Source: Quillaja saponaria (lineage: Eukaryota; Streptophyta; Magnoliopsida; Fabales; Quillajaceae). Taken from it: a stretch of DNA of 64,000 nt. Numbering within the stretch: the first letter of the stretch is position 1; each line of letters begins with the position of its first letter. The position numbers and the translations under genes are program-made. The notes below the pieces were generated by a model that saw only the letters and a list, made by a program, of their open reading frames with translations, was not told where the DNA came from and did no database searches. Below, piece after piece: positions 33,961 through 46,249 of the stretch. The stretch is from positions 18,759,001-18,823,000 of the forward strand of contig CM055605.1 of NCBI GenBank assembly GCA_029379385.1. The letters run 5' to 3'.

Positions 33961-34860
33961 CTACAAATATGGAGATCCAAAATAGCCATAAAGATTAGAG
34001 TTAACAGCTTGGACTGCTGCATTTGTGACCACCTTCACAAATTTGAAGGTATTGCTTACTCCTGCAGGGAAGCTTTCATCACACCCAACTCCATGACCTC
34101 TCTTGTTATTGTAACCTGGATACTCACATAAAAAAAAGGGGGCTTTCTCAATCATAAACAGTCCAACCTCCTGCCCAAGCTTCTCTATATTCCATTTGTT
34201 GTATGGATAAGCTGCCTTGTGAGTCACGTGGATTTCTCCATTTTCTGTTAGCATTTCACGTGCATTTCTCAAGAATCCGCTCACCACAGTTTGGTGAAGC
34301 CTGCACAAATTTTAAACAGTCATTCTTTTGATCAACAAAATTGTAGTTAGTTCACACAGATTTATTTGAACTTACATAATTTGGTCCAAGTGATTTTCTT
34401 TGTTTACGAAACCAGCATGAGGAAAGTTGAAGATTATTCGGTCGAATTGCTTCCCCTGGAGAAGTGGGTGGTGGCTCATGGTACGAGCATCAACTTCATG
34501 AATAATGGTGCAACCAAACATCCCCAGTAAATTCAAGTTTGGCATCACACTTGAATACTTAAGCCTTAGTATATCTTTATTTGTATTGTCAAAAACAAAA
34601 TAGATAGTTAGTGTTGTCTTTTGTAATTTAATTAGTAAAATTTGTGAGTGACTAAAAAACCGAAAAAAAAAAACAATAAAAAAACAACGATAACCTCTGG
34701 AATCAAGAGAAGTAGCAACCATGTTGGCAGCAGTGCCAAAAGCTCTAGCCAAACATGCAGAAAAGGAGAAATCTCCCTCACCCACCAGAAGTATTTTTTG
34801 GGTGTTGCTGTAATGCTTTATCCTTTTCTCTCCTATCAAGCCCAAATAAAACCCTTCCAT
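33961..34860 (-). CDS. DUF2431 / BMT5-like rRNA methyltransferase-domain protein, 234 aa
   Basis: Three exons join in frame: 34860-34695 (166 nt), 34574-34376 (199 nt) and 34300-33961 (340 nt), total 705 nt. Introns are GT...AG, with a GTAAGT donor after exon 2. The protein opens with MEGFYLG and then KILLVGEGDFSFSACLARAFG, the glycine-rich SAM-binding motif of the DUF2431 family (yeast Bmt5, 25S rRNA uridine-N3 methyltransferase). RIIFNFPHAG is the family's second signature, and CEYPGYNNKRGHG is typical of plant members. The family role in plants is largely untested; rRNA modification in the nucleolus is inferred from yeast. The start is set by conservation with copy 1. Its duplicate at 11583-12490 is broken, so this is the surviving copy. 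Confidence 0.85.
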
Positions 34861-34869
34861 CGAGGCTAT

Positions 34870-36100
34870 GAAGCACTGGCACGGATATGAATAACAGCAA
34901 CCGACATGGAATAGGCTAATTTTGAAAAAAATAAAAAACAAAGATATGATGAGTTAAGGATAGGTGAAATTAAATAATTGTAAATTATATTATTTTTTTA
35001 TATTATGAATTTACTTAAATTGTCAAAAAATTACAGTTTCACTAAGATAGCTTAAGCAACTAATCAAGTGATTCCAAATTCCAAATCAACAAATTCTTCA
35101 AACCCAGAAAAAAATACTAACTAAACCAAACACATGTCACAATAACAGCAATCAATAGTGGATTCCAAACTAAGTAATCAACCACCATATGCATAACTCC
35201 ATCATATATATACCCCTTTTCCTAATTGGCACAAAATAAAAGAGCACCTTAATTATAGGCTTATACACAAACAGAGAGAAGAGCACATGATGATTCTCAG
35301 AAATTGAACACTTAGTTGTTCAGAACCAAAATACATCATTTTTTATTTTTTAGACAGAAAAAGGGGAAGAGAGAGGAGAGAGAGATAAAAAGTCAAGGGT
35401 GACTCACTGGGAAGGAAGCACCCTACTTCAGAGACCTCCCGGGCTCAGAGCAGTCAGATGCAGAGAGAAGGATTTGGGGAGACAGATGAGCTTCAGAATT
35501 GTAAAGCTAAGTCACTGTTTCCAAGTCTTTCCAAGTCTTTGTTTGTAATTGTGACAACCCAAGAAGAAGAATCAAAAGTTCTAAAGAGAGAGAGAGAAAT
35601 TAATACGGTGGAGTGGTTTATTGAAGTGACTCTAGTGACATTTGCTTTCTTCTACATCTGCGTCCTACATCTGCCACGTCAACATTTGATTTCTGTCAGC
35701 AAGCCTACAATAAAAGAATAATGCCCTACCTGACATCAATTATTGTAATAGGATTGATCTACCTTGTTAAGTTTTGTAGAAATCATTGGAGGTTAGTGTA
35801 GACTTGGAGTCAATGTTGTACAGGAAAAGGATTGACCTTTTTTGAGTTTTCAGATTTGAGATATTATTTATTTATGTTTTTTTTATTTTTCTTCCTTTCT
35901 GTAAAGGCTGGTGTGTTCCTACGTGGCAAAACTAGGTGATCAGTATGATGGGAATGCAACAAGCATGGGGTCCTAAACTCCTAACATCGTTTCATGGAAG
36001 CATGAATCTTTGATGGTGTCCTTATTTGAATCATGATTCTTTTCCCAATATTACATTCCAGTTTGCGAACCCAAGCGTGAGATGCAAATTTCATGTCAAT
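34870..36100. other. Spacer upstream of the DUF2431 gene
   Basis: No recognised gene. Around 35340-35720 the sequence is less AT-rich, with GA-rich runs and a 5'-UTR or promoter-like look when read on the minus strand (CT-rich runs). It might be a noncoding leader exon or promoter of the DUF2431 gene, but nothing in the sequence proves that. The 87-codon + strand frame at 35458-35721 has no recognisable domain. Confidence 0.4.
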
Positions 36101-36110
36101 TAAGAGACTT

Positions 36111-36533
36111 TTAGTTCCGTTTAGGGAATCCCTTATTTAGTTTAATTTTTAAAACAGCATTTGATATTTAGTAAAAGAAATTTTATTTTTTAAATTTTAT
36201 GAAAAAAGTATTTTTAAGTTTTTAGAGCCTTACAAATTGAAAAAAAAAAAATCAAATCAAAAATTATTAATTGTCAAATAAATTTTAATAATTATATTAT
36301 TTAAACAAATATAATTATAATATTTATCAAAATGACTTTTTTAGTAATTTTAATATTTAATATAATTTTTTAAAAATAAAATAAAATAATTTTTTTACAA
36401 CTCATAGTATTTTCACATTAACTCATTTAAACATCTTTTCAAATTTTTTATACAATATTTTCTAAATAATTTTACTTAAAAATATTTTTACATACATTAT
36501 TTTTGTATATAGATTAACCAAACATGCCTAATA
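36111..36533. mobile_element. Possible MITE
   Basis: Left end ttagttccgtttagggaatc and reversed right end ttaggcatgtttggttaatc are similar in about 13 of 20 positions. The interior is very AT-rich. Direct target duplications are not convincing. Confidence 0.35.
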
Positions 36534-36779
36534 TACCAAAAGGAAATTCCACTTTTCTACTTTTTCACTTTTCCTTTTCTTCTTTCATGGTTTTGCTTTG
36601 CTTTTCTTTTCCAAATACTTTTCTTTTATTCCCTTCACCCAATCTCCTCGCACTCGGCTGGGTTCATGTGGAAAGTGCACTTTGGGTAGTGGAGGATAGC
36701 GGTGGCAGTAGAGGAAAGCAGTTTATGGCAACCTTGACAATTGCATGTTAGAAATCTATTTGAGTTTCTTGAAATTTTT

Positions 36780-37560
36780 TTTTTTTTTCTAGATTCAACT
36801 TTTAAGGCTTCAAAACTCAAAAAGTCTTTTGGGGTTTAAAAAAATAAGCCAAACATAAGTTTTATGGTATAGTGTCAATTAATTAAGGCTCAATTAAATT
36901 TTATTTTTATAAACTATTATTCATTTTATAATAGCTTCCATAAAATATTGAATTAGACACATAATTTTTTATTTAAATCACAATTAACAAATAAACCACA
37001 ATCACCCACTATTTATTAAATCTAATAAATTAACTCAAAAAATAATCTACAATGTATGATTCAAGTGATAAGGCACGCTTGAACTCAGCAGTTGAGAAAC
37101 CTCAACAAAGTCAGGGTTTCTTTGGGAGTGAGATACTAGTGAGAAAGAAAAAAATATTAAAATTAAAACTAAAATTAACTCCAAACATTCTAAATTGCCC
37201 TAGTTATAAGAATTTTTTTATATCTTTCACTTTCTATCTCTTATTTTTTTTCCTTTATCTTTTCTTTTTTAGCAATTGAACTTTGCATATTTATCTAATT
37301 TTAACATATTTTTTAATAATTGTAATACAATAATAAGAAAAAATATTTGATGACAATATTATCATTAAAATGTAAATTGAAATAATAATTTATATTATAG
37401 CTATAAATAAGAAAAATAATATTAGCAAATGTATTCTAAAATTAAATATTATGACAAGAAATAAAGATTATACAAGATTCAAATATTTTTTATGTATGAT
37501 AAAATTTAATCAATATAAAGAGTTTATTAATTTAATATAAAAACTGTAAAAGGACATAAA
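36780..37560. repeat. Unit-B copy of AT-rich repeat block
   Basis: This is the counterpart of 16590-17345, in the same orientation and the same position relative to the DUF2431 and TNL sequences. Unit B has extra sequence near 37050-37180 that unit A lacks. No coding evidence. Confidence 0.75.
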
Positions 37561-37679
37561 AATTTATAATAAAAATAAATTCGTATTTTTGAGTTAATTT
37601 ATTATATTTCATGACTTTTTTATTTGAAAATTAATCCTTAATTTTAATGAGTAAATCAAATTCGATAGGCATGATCATT

Positions 37680-38200
37680 TCTCAATTCTAATCGTTGCCA
37701 CCAAAGTAATCATAATATCCTTAGCAATTAACATACGATATTTGTTGTCAATTATATACAATTAACAGTAGGAAGGCCTACTCTACTAACTCTTTTTAAA
37801 GAAGCAAAAGAATCCATACTTTGCTTTCATGTAGGTCCAATCCAACCAATTAAAATATCTTTTTCATAAAATTAAATACAATGGAAACAAAGGCTATAGT
37901 AGTGCACCTGCTACTTCCCTTGGCTTCCATGGGACCAAAGTAGCCCCATCCTCATCCTCATCTTTCTTTTTCTTTTCTTTTTTTAATTTTTTAATTTTTT
38001 TTACTTGTTATGATGGTTTTAGAGGTGAAGCCAGCCTTCTCTATAATGCTTTTTGATCTTTGTATCAAAAGTGTGTCAAGACTTTTATACTTGATAATCT
38101 TGAAAGGAAAGAAGAGATTTCGTCACTTTTGACAGCAATTGAAAAATCAAAGATTTCTATTTTTCAAAATACTATCCTACTTCAAGTTGGTGCCTTAGAA
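37680..38200 (+). pseudogene. TIR-NBS-LRR relic (promoter and partial TIR only)
   Basis: 37680-37800 matches the TNL upstream region of unit A. 37880-38200 matches the TNL 5' end, with a gctatagtagtgcac leader, a start region near 37928 and TIR pieces: LERKEEIS at about 38100, then an AIEKSKISI-type block. Much of the strand-1/helix-1 part is deleted, and the match stops near 38200 before the NB-ARC. It helps show that unit A's frame near 29545 has one extra base. Confidence 0.85.
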
Positions 38201-38661
38201 GAAATTAGGACATATTGAATGGAGTTAAAAATGATAATTAGAAGGGATGAATAGTTTGAAAATAAATTTCAAACAACTCATATATAAATTTCAAGCTCAA
38301 ACAAAATTAAAACAAATAAAGAATCAAAAACTTTATAGTGGTTCATCTGACAATCCAAACTGCTTCTACTTCTTTAAAAAGATCATTTGAGATTCCACTA
38401 GCAAACTGATTTGCAAGGTTAAGTTTTCTTTGCAAACACTGTTTTTGCAGGATCAAACAAAAGCTAACTATACCCAAGACTTATAAATTTTCTCTTGTTG
38501 TTTTTTTAAATTCGAAGGAATACAAGTTACAGAGAAACGTTCTTAAAAATCACAATACTTCTAAGTTACAGAGGTATATAAAATATGACAATTTTAGCTT
38601 AGGAAAGATATTTGGTTTAATTTAGAATGAAAGAGATAAGTATTCAACTCAATCAAAATTA
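38200..38661. other. Spacer and left flank of CACTA-3
   Basis: No gene seen. The part from 38512 (aatacaagttacagagaaac) is homologous to 10838-10983, so the duplication includes flank as well as CACTA end. Confidence 0.5.
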
Positions 38662-38904
38662 CACTACAAGAAAATTTACTATTTGTGTATCCACAATGCA
38701 GACATAAATACTTATTTTGCAGATGTCTATATCCATAAACAGATAAGCTAACGCATTTACCTTAAACTCATATTATTATCCGCGTCTGCACAGACCCGAA
38801 AATTATCAACATCTAGACATCTGCTTATGCATACAAGATGCATAATCTAAATTTAATAACAATTTAAAATTTTCTTTATCTGATGGACTGACGCATATAC
38901 TTTC

Positions 38905-39006
38905 AAACATAGAATCCCCGTACGGACTTCTACTTAACCATTTTCCAACCTGAACCATATTTTCAAAGCTTTTTTTTTATTATTTGAAATTCAAACTTAT
39001 TCTTAT
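38905..39006. repeat. Severed end of the ~170-bp tandem array
   Basis: This piece (cttctacttaacc ... ttgaaattcaaacttattc) is the same unit as the array at 48862-49985. Its last bases join directly to 48865 once CACTA-2 and one TAT copy are removed. Confidence 0.8.
39004..39006. repeat. Target-site duplication (TAT), left, CACTA-2
   Basis: TAT abuts the CACTA terminus at 39007 and is repeated at 48862-48864. Confidence 0.82.
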
Positions 39007-39486
39007 CACTACAAGAAAAATCATTATCTGTGTCTGCCAAATGTAGACTCAAAAAGTTAAAATATATATACAAAAAGTTATCTGCTTTTACACATAGACG
39101 TAGTAAGACTAGACTTAGATGCAAGTTTTTATATCTAGGCAAACATAGAAATTATCATGTGTTTGCATAACAGACGCAAACTCTAGCCTCCAATAATTGG
39201 CTGGCACATATTAGGGTCAGGTATCCAGACGCTAAAAGACAAACGTAGTTTTATCCACAGTCTACATGCTGCAGATGCAAATATCTAAATTATTTTAATT
39301 GTATTATTTATTTTTACTTAATTATTATTTTTATACTTGTAACTGCCTGTAAAGACTTGCTTCAAAATATATTTTTTTATTTAAATGCAAAAAAATTTTT
39401 ATAAATCCAAAATTTTCATAAATCTAATTTTTTTTATAAATAAAAATATTAATACATAAAAATTCATTAAAGTAAAATACATAAAT

Positions 39487-40020
39487 CTAATTATCGACCT
39501 CATTTCCAAATCCTAAGTCTTTGTCATTTCTAGCTTCTTCATCATCTCCAAATACAACAATGTGGTCCGAACTGTATAGGTCTTTACTAGTAACATCTAG
39601 TGTTTGATAGGAAATGCACTTAGCCCTCAAGTGAAACTCGACAGAGCAAAATTCACATTGGCCATCACCTATTGCAAGCATCGTAGTCAAGTGAGAAGCG
39701 CATGACCATGGCCCATTCACTAGTGAGTAGGATGAGCTGAAGTCAGTTGGCGATGAATTCTTCGTTAGGACTGACGAGTTAATTACCTATATTTTCACGA
39801 GGTGAAAACAATAGTATATTGTCAGTAATTTAACAAATATTAAAATAAAATTCAAAACTTAAATAAAAATAAAATGGAACTTACCATAAAATCATTATAG
39901 CATAAGTACTTTGTGTCCTCAAGGAACTTCCGATACTAGAAGAGCAGACCTAGAAGGTGCTTTCATCGCCACCTTCATGTTCTTGTGGTCATCCATAACA
40001 AATGCTCTGCAAATAGTTTT
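39487..40020 (-). other. Unidentified possible coding fragment inside CACTA-2
   Basis: A 77-codon minus-strand frame (39720-39487; VNGPWSCASHL, Cys pair CEFC, acidic end) has protein-like composition. It is preceded by a possible exon with a GTAAG donor near 39883. It may be the tail of a TnpA-type protein or a captured host fragment. I do not recognise it. Confidence 0.3.
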
Positions 40021-40354
40021 GTAGAAAAGCTCAAAAATATTTTTTCATAAAAAATTATATTACCAAACAATTTTGTAAAAAACCTAACTAAAAACCGTTT
40101 TAAAAAATAAACTAAATAGGGGCATTATACTATATCATAAAATCATTTCGATCCGGAAACTTAAAGTAGTTAAAAATACCATATTTTAACTACTTTAAGG
40201 TTACCAAGTAATCTTTTATCAGGACACTTTTCTCCATCTAGGCATATTTAACTTTCAGTGGTTTTTATTCAACTAAGGAATTCATTTTTCTCTCTTTCTT
40301 GGCAAAGGTGGATCCTTGTCAATTTAAAAGCCACTTCTTATGGCCTATCAACTA

Positions 40355-40570
40355 AGGGAATGGTGTTGTTGCTGGTTGTGGTGGTCTTATTAGAGAGAAT
40401 TTGGGTGAATGTTTATATGGTTTTGCTACTAATATTGGGCATGGTTCTAATACCTTTGTTGAGCTTTCTAGGCTTTTTTAAGAGTTACGTTGTGCCTGAA
40501 AAATGGAGTTTATGACGGTTATTGCTGAAGTAGACTCTATAGTTATAATAGATTTAATTAATAGGGATAT
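40355..40570 (+). pseudogene. RNase H-like (RVT_3-type) fragment
   Basis: The + strand reads GNGVVAGCGGLIRENLGECLYGF and then, after a stop, MEFMTVIAEVDSIVIIDLIN. This matches the plant RNase H-like domain found at the end of LINE pol and in related stand-alone fragments, where GG(L/V).R and E.DS are conserved. Stops and shifts show decay. It is probably a LINE 3' scrap captured in or inserted into CACTA-2. Confidence 0.68.
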
Positions 40571-40739
40571 TTCAGAGTTTCATCCTTATGAGAGTCTTAT
40601 TACAGGTAAATATTGTCTGCCCTATATTGTAAAACCCAGATTGTACACAATATATCTTCATCCTCTGTATGCCCTTCTGTTGAATTGAACTGTACATGAA
40701 ACAATTGTTTCTCTTGCAATTTTGTTTCTTAACCAGATA

Positions 40740-42514
40740 TCCATTAAATAATGCACCAAGTCTTCTTCTTAACTAATGGTGAGAGTGAAATTTACTATGA
40801 TGCTAAAAGGAACTCATCAGAGAAAGTTAAAAAGTTCTATTTGGAGGGTGGTTTGAAGGAATTATCTCAAAGCTGAAAGCAGTGTCTGGAAATCTTCGGG
40901 CAGGAACCAAAATAAAAGACTCCAATCTTTCTCTCCTTACATATGGCAAGTTGAAGTAAGTCGCAAGTAGCCATCCATGTCTAAGATAATTAGAAAGCTA
41001 CCCTATACATGTAATTTTGTAGGTACTAAGCTAATATTTTTCATTGTGTTGTAGCAATGTTCCAAAAGCAATGTACATGCAGCATCTGATAGGAATTGAG
41101 GGCATAATAGTTAATTTAGTGCAGGAGAATACTAAGGCATATTTCGAATATGATAAAGCCAATAAAAGTGAATGAAAAGGAGAGTTCAAATTCAACTGAA
41201 GGAAATGGAAAGGTGGAGGTGAATTCAAAGCCTCATTTCTCATAGCAAGAACTTTCTTTTCTTTTGAAGCTTATTCCTCAGTTGATACAATTAATATCAG
41301 GCTTCTTAGTTCACCCTGACACTTTCTTTTCTTTTGTCTGCCTTACCATCTTTTGTGTTTAGCATATGTTTTACTATAATTTTTGAAAATCTTATGAGGA
41401 AACATTTTAACAAGTTCTATTAAATTTATTTTCTCAATAAAGTTTCAAAAAGGAATTTTTCTTGTAGCTAAGCAAGTTTACAAATCGCAGATTAGCATTT
41501 TGAATGTTAGTGGTCTAATTTTTCTATTAGCATTTGTTGGGTAGAGAACTTACATTTTTCTGCTAAGAACTACTACACAAATAATATAAAGTTGTTCATC
41601 TTTAGTGTTAAATTTATTTTTCTTCATCCATCAAATTATTCTAGGAAGCAAACTAATGGGTTTGAGCCATAAATATGTGAATCTAATTAAGCTTCATAGA
41701 TACTGAGTTGCATATGAAACAATTAAAGACCCACAAACATAAGTCAACATTCTAACTCTCAAGACTCAGAGAAATATATTTTAGGATATGCACACAACAA
41801 ATAATAATTCATTTCCTACTACTAAAAAATAGCTTCGTCCTATTTCAGGATATACATACAACAAATACTAATGCATTTCCAACTACTGAAAAGTAGTTTC
41901 CTCCTATTTTGTAGGTAAAAGCAATGAGCAAACTAAAGAGCTACACAAAAAATTGTGAAAATCTACGATACACCATCAAAAATCTCAATTTACCTTATTT
42001 GTGGTGCTTAATAGAAGAATCATAAATGTGTGACTAAATTTACAGGATAAAAACCTTAAGGCTGTGAAAGAGAAACAATGATTCTCTACTGAATCGTCTA
42101 TAACCTCTTTCTCTATGTGCATTTGATGAAATATTTGGGGAGAAAGATGAAAAGGCAGTGAAAAGGAAGAGAAAGAGTTGCAGGGAAGACAACAAAGATG
42201 AGATATTACATAGTTTGTTTACTATACTTAGCTTTGCAGCTTAATTTTTAACTCACAACTCAATTTAATTTACTTAGGCCTGACAAAGCCATATATTCTA
42301 GATTCGTAGCATGATTATCAAGTAAAGATACAGAGTCTTCAACAACAATCCAAAAGAAAACCCAAATGAAATTCAAACCTAAAACCAATCACAAAGCAAT
42401 CAAATATATCAACAGTTAAAACAGAATATTAAGAAATCTAAGCATATAAGTGAGAAAGTATAGACAAAATATTGATGATAGCCAGCCAGCGAGAGCCATA
42501 AGGTGAAAGTAGAC
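40740..42514. other. CACTA-2 internal sequence, no gene assigned
   Basis: Around 40780-41250 the composition is less AT-biased, with short coding-like stretches in changing frames that I could not identify; a captured gene fragment is possible. The rest is AT-rich and featureless. Confidence 0.35.
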
Positions 42515-42751
42515 TGTTATAACCCGGTATTGTGACGTTAGGAATATTTAATGTAATAACGTCAAGATTTAGGTAATGTAAAATTTTTAATTATACAAAT
42601 AAATAAGTATCAATGTATACGTGAAAGATTGTGGTAAATAACATGAGCATAGAAGGAAATAAATTAATAAATAATGTAAATTAAAGTAAATAAATTATAT
42701 ACACAATTAAGACAAAACTTATTTGATTTGGAGCTTGATCTTATAGTGTGA

Positions 42752-42775
42752 AATTTTTTTTTTTTTTTTTTTTTA
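42752..42775. repeat. Poly(T) tract
   Basis: A run of more than 20 T within the retroelement. Simple sequence, possibly an assembly weak point. Confidence 0.9.
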
Positions 42776-43158
42776 AAAGGTAAAACACATGTAGGAATAA
42801 AATAAACATTTATACAAATGTATATATACATACAAATTAAAGAATAAACATACACCAATCATTTTATTATGGTGACTTTGACTTTGTTTTTTTTCTTTTC
42901 TCCTTTTCCTTCTATTTTTGGCCGATTTTCCCTCCCCGTTTGTTCTCTACCACCTTCCTTATTTCTGTCATTCTAGAGAAACTTAGTGCCTTCTCAACTT
43001 TAGCTGAGACTTTAAAGCTTTCTACCTTTCCTAGCCATGCGTGAGTTTTACCCAGTGTTGGGTGGTTTGTACATCTTTCCAGCAGTGAATCCTTGTTCAA
43101 TAGCTGGCCTTAATATTCTTGTTTTGCAGCAATAGTATTTCTTCTTTTTTTTCAACAA

Positions 43159-43187
43159 GGAGGGGGGGGGGGGGAGGGTGGGGGGTT
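43159..43187 (+). repeat. G-rich run
   Basis: Runs of G separated only by single A or T bases over about 28 bases. It could form a G-quadruplex. It is isolated, in otherwise AT-rich retroelement DNA. Confidence 0.85.
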
Positions 43188-45940
43188 AGGAAGGCTTTAA
43201 ATTTCACTATACTAGCCTTCCTTTTTACACCCAAACTCAACTCTTTTCCAACCCTAATCTTGAAGTAGTCACCGCCCCTGTTGTGGACAGCAATTATGAG
43301 CTTTCATCTTCTCCTATGCTAGCTGATAGAAAGGAAGTGGAGGGTGGTTTTGTGTTAGGCTTTGGAGGTTAGGCAGCAAGGAAGTTTAGAGTTCTAGGTG
43401 GCTAGTGGGTTACTCTCTTTTTCTTGCTTGGTCTATGAGGTTCAGCTGGCCGAGGGAGTTCTTCTTCTTAGGGTGTGGGTTGAAGTTTTAGTCAAGCTGC
43501 CTTGTTTGGTGGTGTGGCAACCACCATGATGCCTTGTTTTAAGATTAGGCATGAGGTGAGCAGAGAGGCAATAACTTTGCTTTGTTAATTTTCTTGCTTT
43601 ACTTGAAATTTTAAGTACTAACTTGTGGTTTAACTTAGCTAATTGGAAATAAAGATCTTTAATATATAAAGTATATTAGTATGAGAGTTTTGATTTATGA
43701 ATAAAAAGCTAAGAAAAAAGAGCATTTAGGAGGGTTATATAATTATAGAATTGTTTAGTTTAAGTCTAGATGGAAAATGAATAATTACTTGATTTGAAAT
43801 TAATACTTGGAATGTGAATAAGATAAGAACTGGAATTATTGGTATAGTATATATATATATATGTATACACATGTATTAATGGTAGAAAATCATGCATTTA
43901 AGATGTTTGATAAAATGTCTACAAGAAAACTAGTTATAATTTTATGAGTTAAACATAGTAAATTTAATTCTTGGTGGTTAGTGTTATTGGAATTTGAATA
44001 AAAAGTTCCTAAATGATATTAGATAATGGTTGGTTGATGATGTGAGTTAATGGGCTAATAAAAGTGAGTAATGGGTATGAACAAATGAGAGTTAAATTGT
44101 TTTTGGAGGGTGTAGGGTCAATTTGGTGGCTTAGGAAATATCTGGTATCTTGGGTGTCTTCAGGGATGAATTAAATTAAAAGTTCAAAAGAGAAAATGTA
44201 ACTTAGGACCTTGAGATGATGTCTACAAAATTTCGTAGTCTGGTTCTAAGTAGATTTTTCCGTAGATCTTCTGGACTTGCAACTAGGTCGATGCAAGATT
44301 TTTAGTGAGCTTAAGTCAGTCTAGGAGTCTTCGTTAGGGGTTAGGGTTGGAATTAGCTTGGACCTCTGAATGAAAGTTGTTCCTAACATCTTGAAACACT
44401 GGACTGAAGAGTTTCGTAACTTAATTCTCAAGTATGAAAATTCTATAAACATCAGAATCTAAGGCTGGCAACCAGTAATTTTTCTAGTACTCTGTTTTTG
44501 TTTATGTGAAAAATAGAGTGAGTTCTAGACTGATTTTAGAAAAAATTTCTAAATAAAAAAGCTAGATAACTTGTTAAAGTTAATGTTTCAAATTAGTTTT
44601 ATTAAATTTGATTAAGTATGTAAGTAAAAATAAACATATATTCAAGAGAGTTGTGAAATGTCTAAAAAGAATAAATTTTAAAGAATTAAATATATTAATA
44701 TACACATCCAAATAATGCATTTGATACCTATCTAAAAACATATACTTGTCTATGAATAAATCTAACAAACAGAATTAGATTTTCTTTTTTCTAGAGAAAG
44801 TTATGTACAATTAACTAAGATAAGGTCAAAGTTGTCAAAATCTTGCGTTTTGCAGAATTTGATGCAAATTCAAAGAATAAACTGTATTGATATAAAAATC
44901 TAAAAATTACAAATGAAATATTATTATAAAGCTATTACGAAACTGAATTTGGAATTTTTTAGGGAAAGATATGACTATTAGAGTGGACACCGGTCCAAAT
45001 CTCAAGTTTTTACAATTTCAACATCTTTAACTCACTAGTATTTTTCTATATTTTCTAATAGTTTCTTTCTTCCCTATACATTATCAAAACATCTAAAATG
45101 TTTCTTTATTATCAACCTTACTGCATAAAGTATAATTCATACTATTTGATATATAATGGTTTAATAGATAACTTTCATGAATAAACCTATATAAGTTAAT
45201 CTGTATAAGCTTAGTAATTAAAATATTATAACAATAACGTTTATAAACTGAGTATTATTTTGAATTATGAATTTCAGTTTCGGACCTTTTTGTGGGTCTG
45301 ATGATATACGTGAGCATAAGAGAAAGTGACGAATAAAATTTATAAACTAGTGAGTGGTTAATTGTTACCTTTGAGGCTAGATTATTATATGTAATTGTAT
45401 GTTATCATAACCCTTATAACTCAATATCGTAAAATTTAGTTTTAAACATAGTGTAAAGTTTCTTTTTATAAAATAAACAGATTAAATAAATAATAATGTA
45501 ATTAAACATGATATAAATCGATAATTGTAATGTATGTTTTGGAGTGTTCGTGTATATTTTAAAATTTTATACGTAAACTATCGTGGTTTCATAAATACTA
45601 ATTTTTACGAAACAACTTAAGTAAAGATATTACTTATATATGTATTCATAGATGAATTAAAGTCCATCACCAAATTGATTACCTTAGACTTAGATTTAAT
45701 TATTTTTCTTTTAAAAGGAAATGAATAAATGTGTAGTATGAACTATTATAACAAAACTGAGGAGGTGTTTGTTAGATTAGCTAGGGTTAATGATACAAGG
45801 AATCAAAATTAGAAATCAAGAAAATTCTAATATATAACCTAAATATAAAAAGTAATGTTGAATAAGTAACATATGTATATGTACACACAGATAACTCATT
45901 GTTAAGAAATTGACAAAATAATTAGTAAGTTTAAATTTTA

Positions 45941-46069
<129 letters not shown>

Positions 46070-46249
46070 TTAATAACCTATGAATGTATGATTTTCAGTT
46101 CCAGAGCGTGTTGAAGATATTCAGACATCGTTGCAAGCTAGGCGAACTGGCGATTCACATCTGTGAGCTAGTGAGTGAATTACGTACTCTTTGGTTGCTA
46201 GATTCTTATATGCAATTATATGTTTATTTGAATATGTGTGATATATGGA

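Noticed and set aside
35458..35721. 87-codon plus-strand frame with a hydrophobic segment
   Set aside because: No recognisable domain, GA-repeat-derived codons, and the region looks more like leader or promoter DNA on the other strand.
36524..36751. 75-codon plus-strand frame
   Set aside because: Low-complexity Phe/Leu/Ser composition at a MITE edge; no conserved motif.
42912..43100. 62-codon minus-strand frame with balanced composition
   Set aside because: It lies inside a noncoding retroelement, has no recognisable family and no supporting signals.
43159..43187. G-run as a telomere-like or regulatory quadruplex element
   Set aside because: It is not the plant telomere repeat (TTTAGGG) and is isolated inside a retroelement; kept only as a simple-sequence feature.
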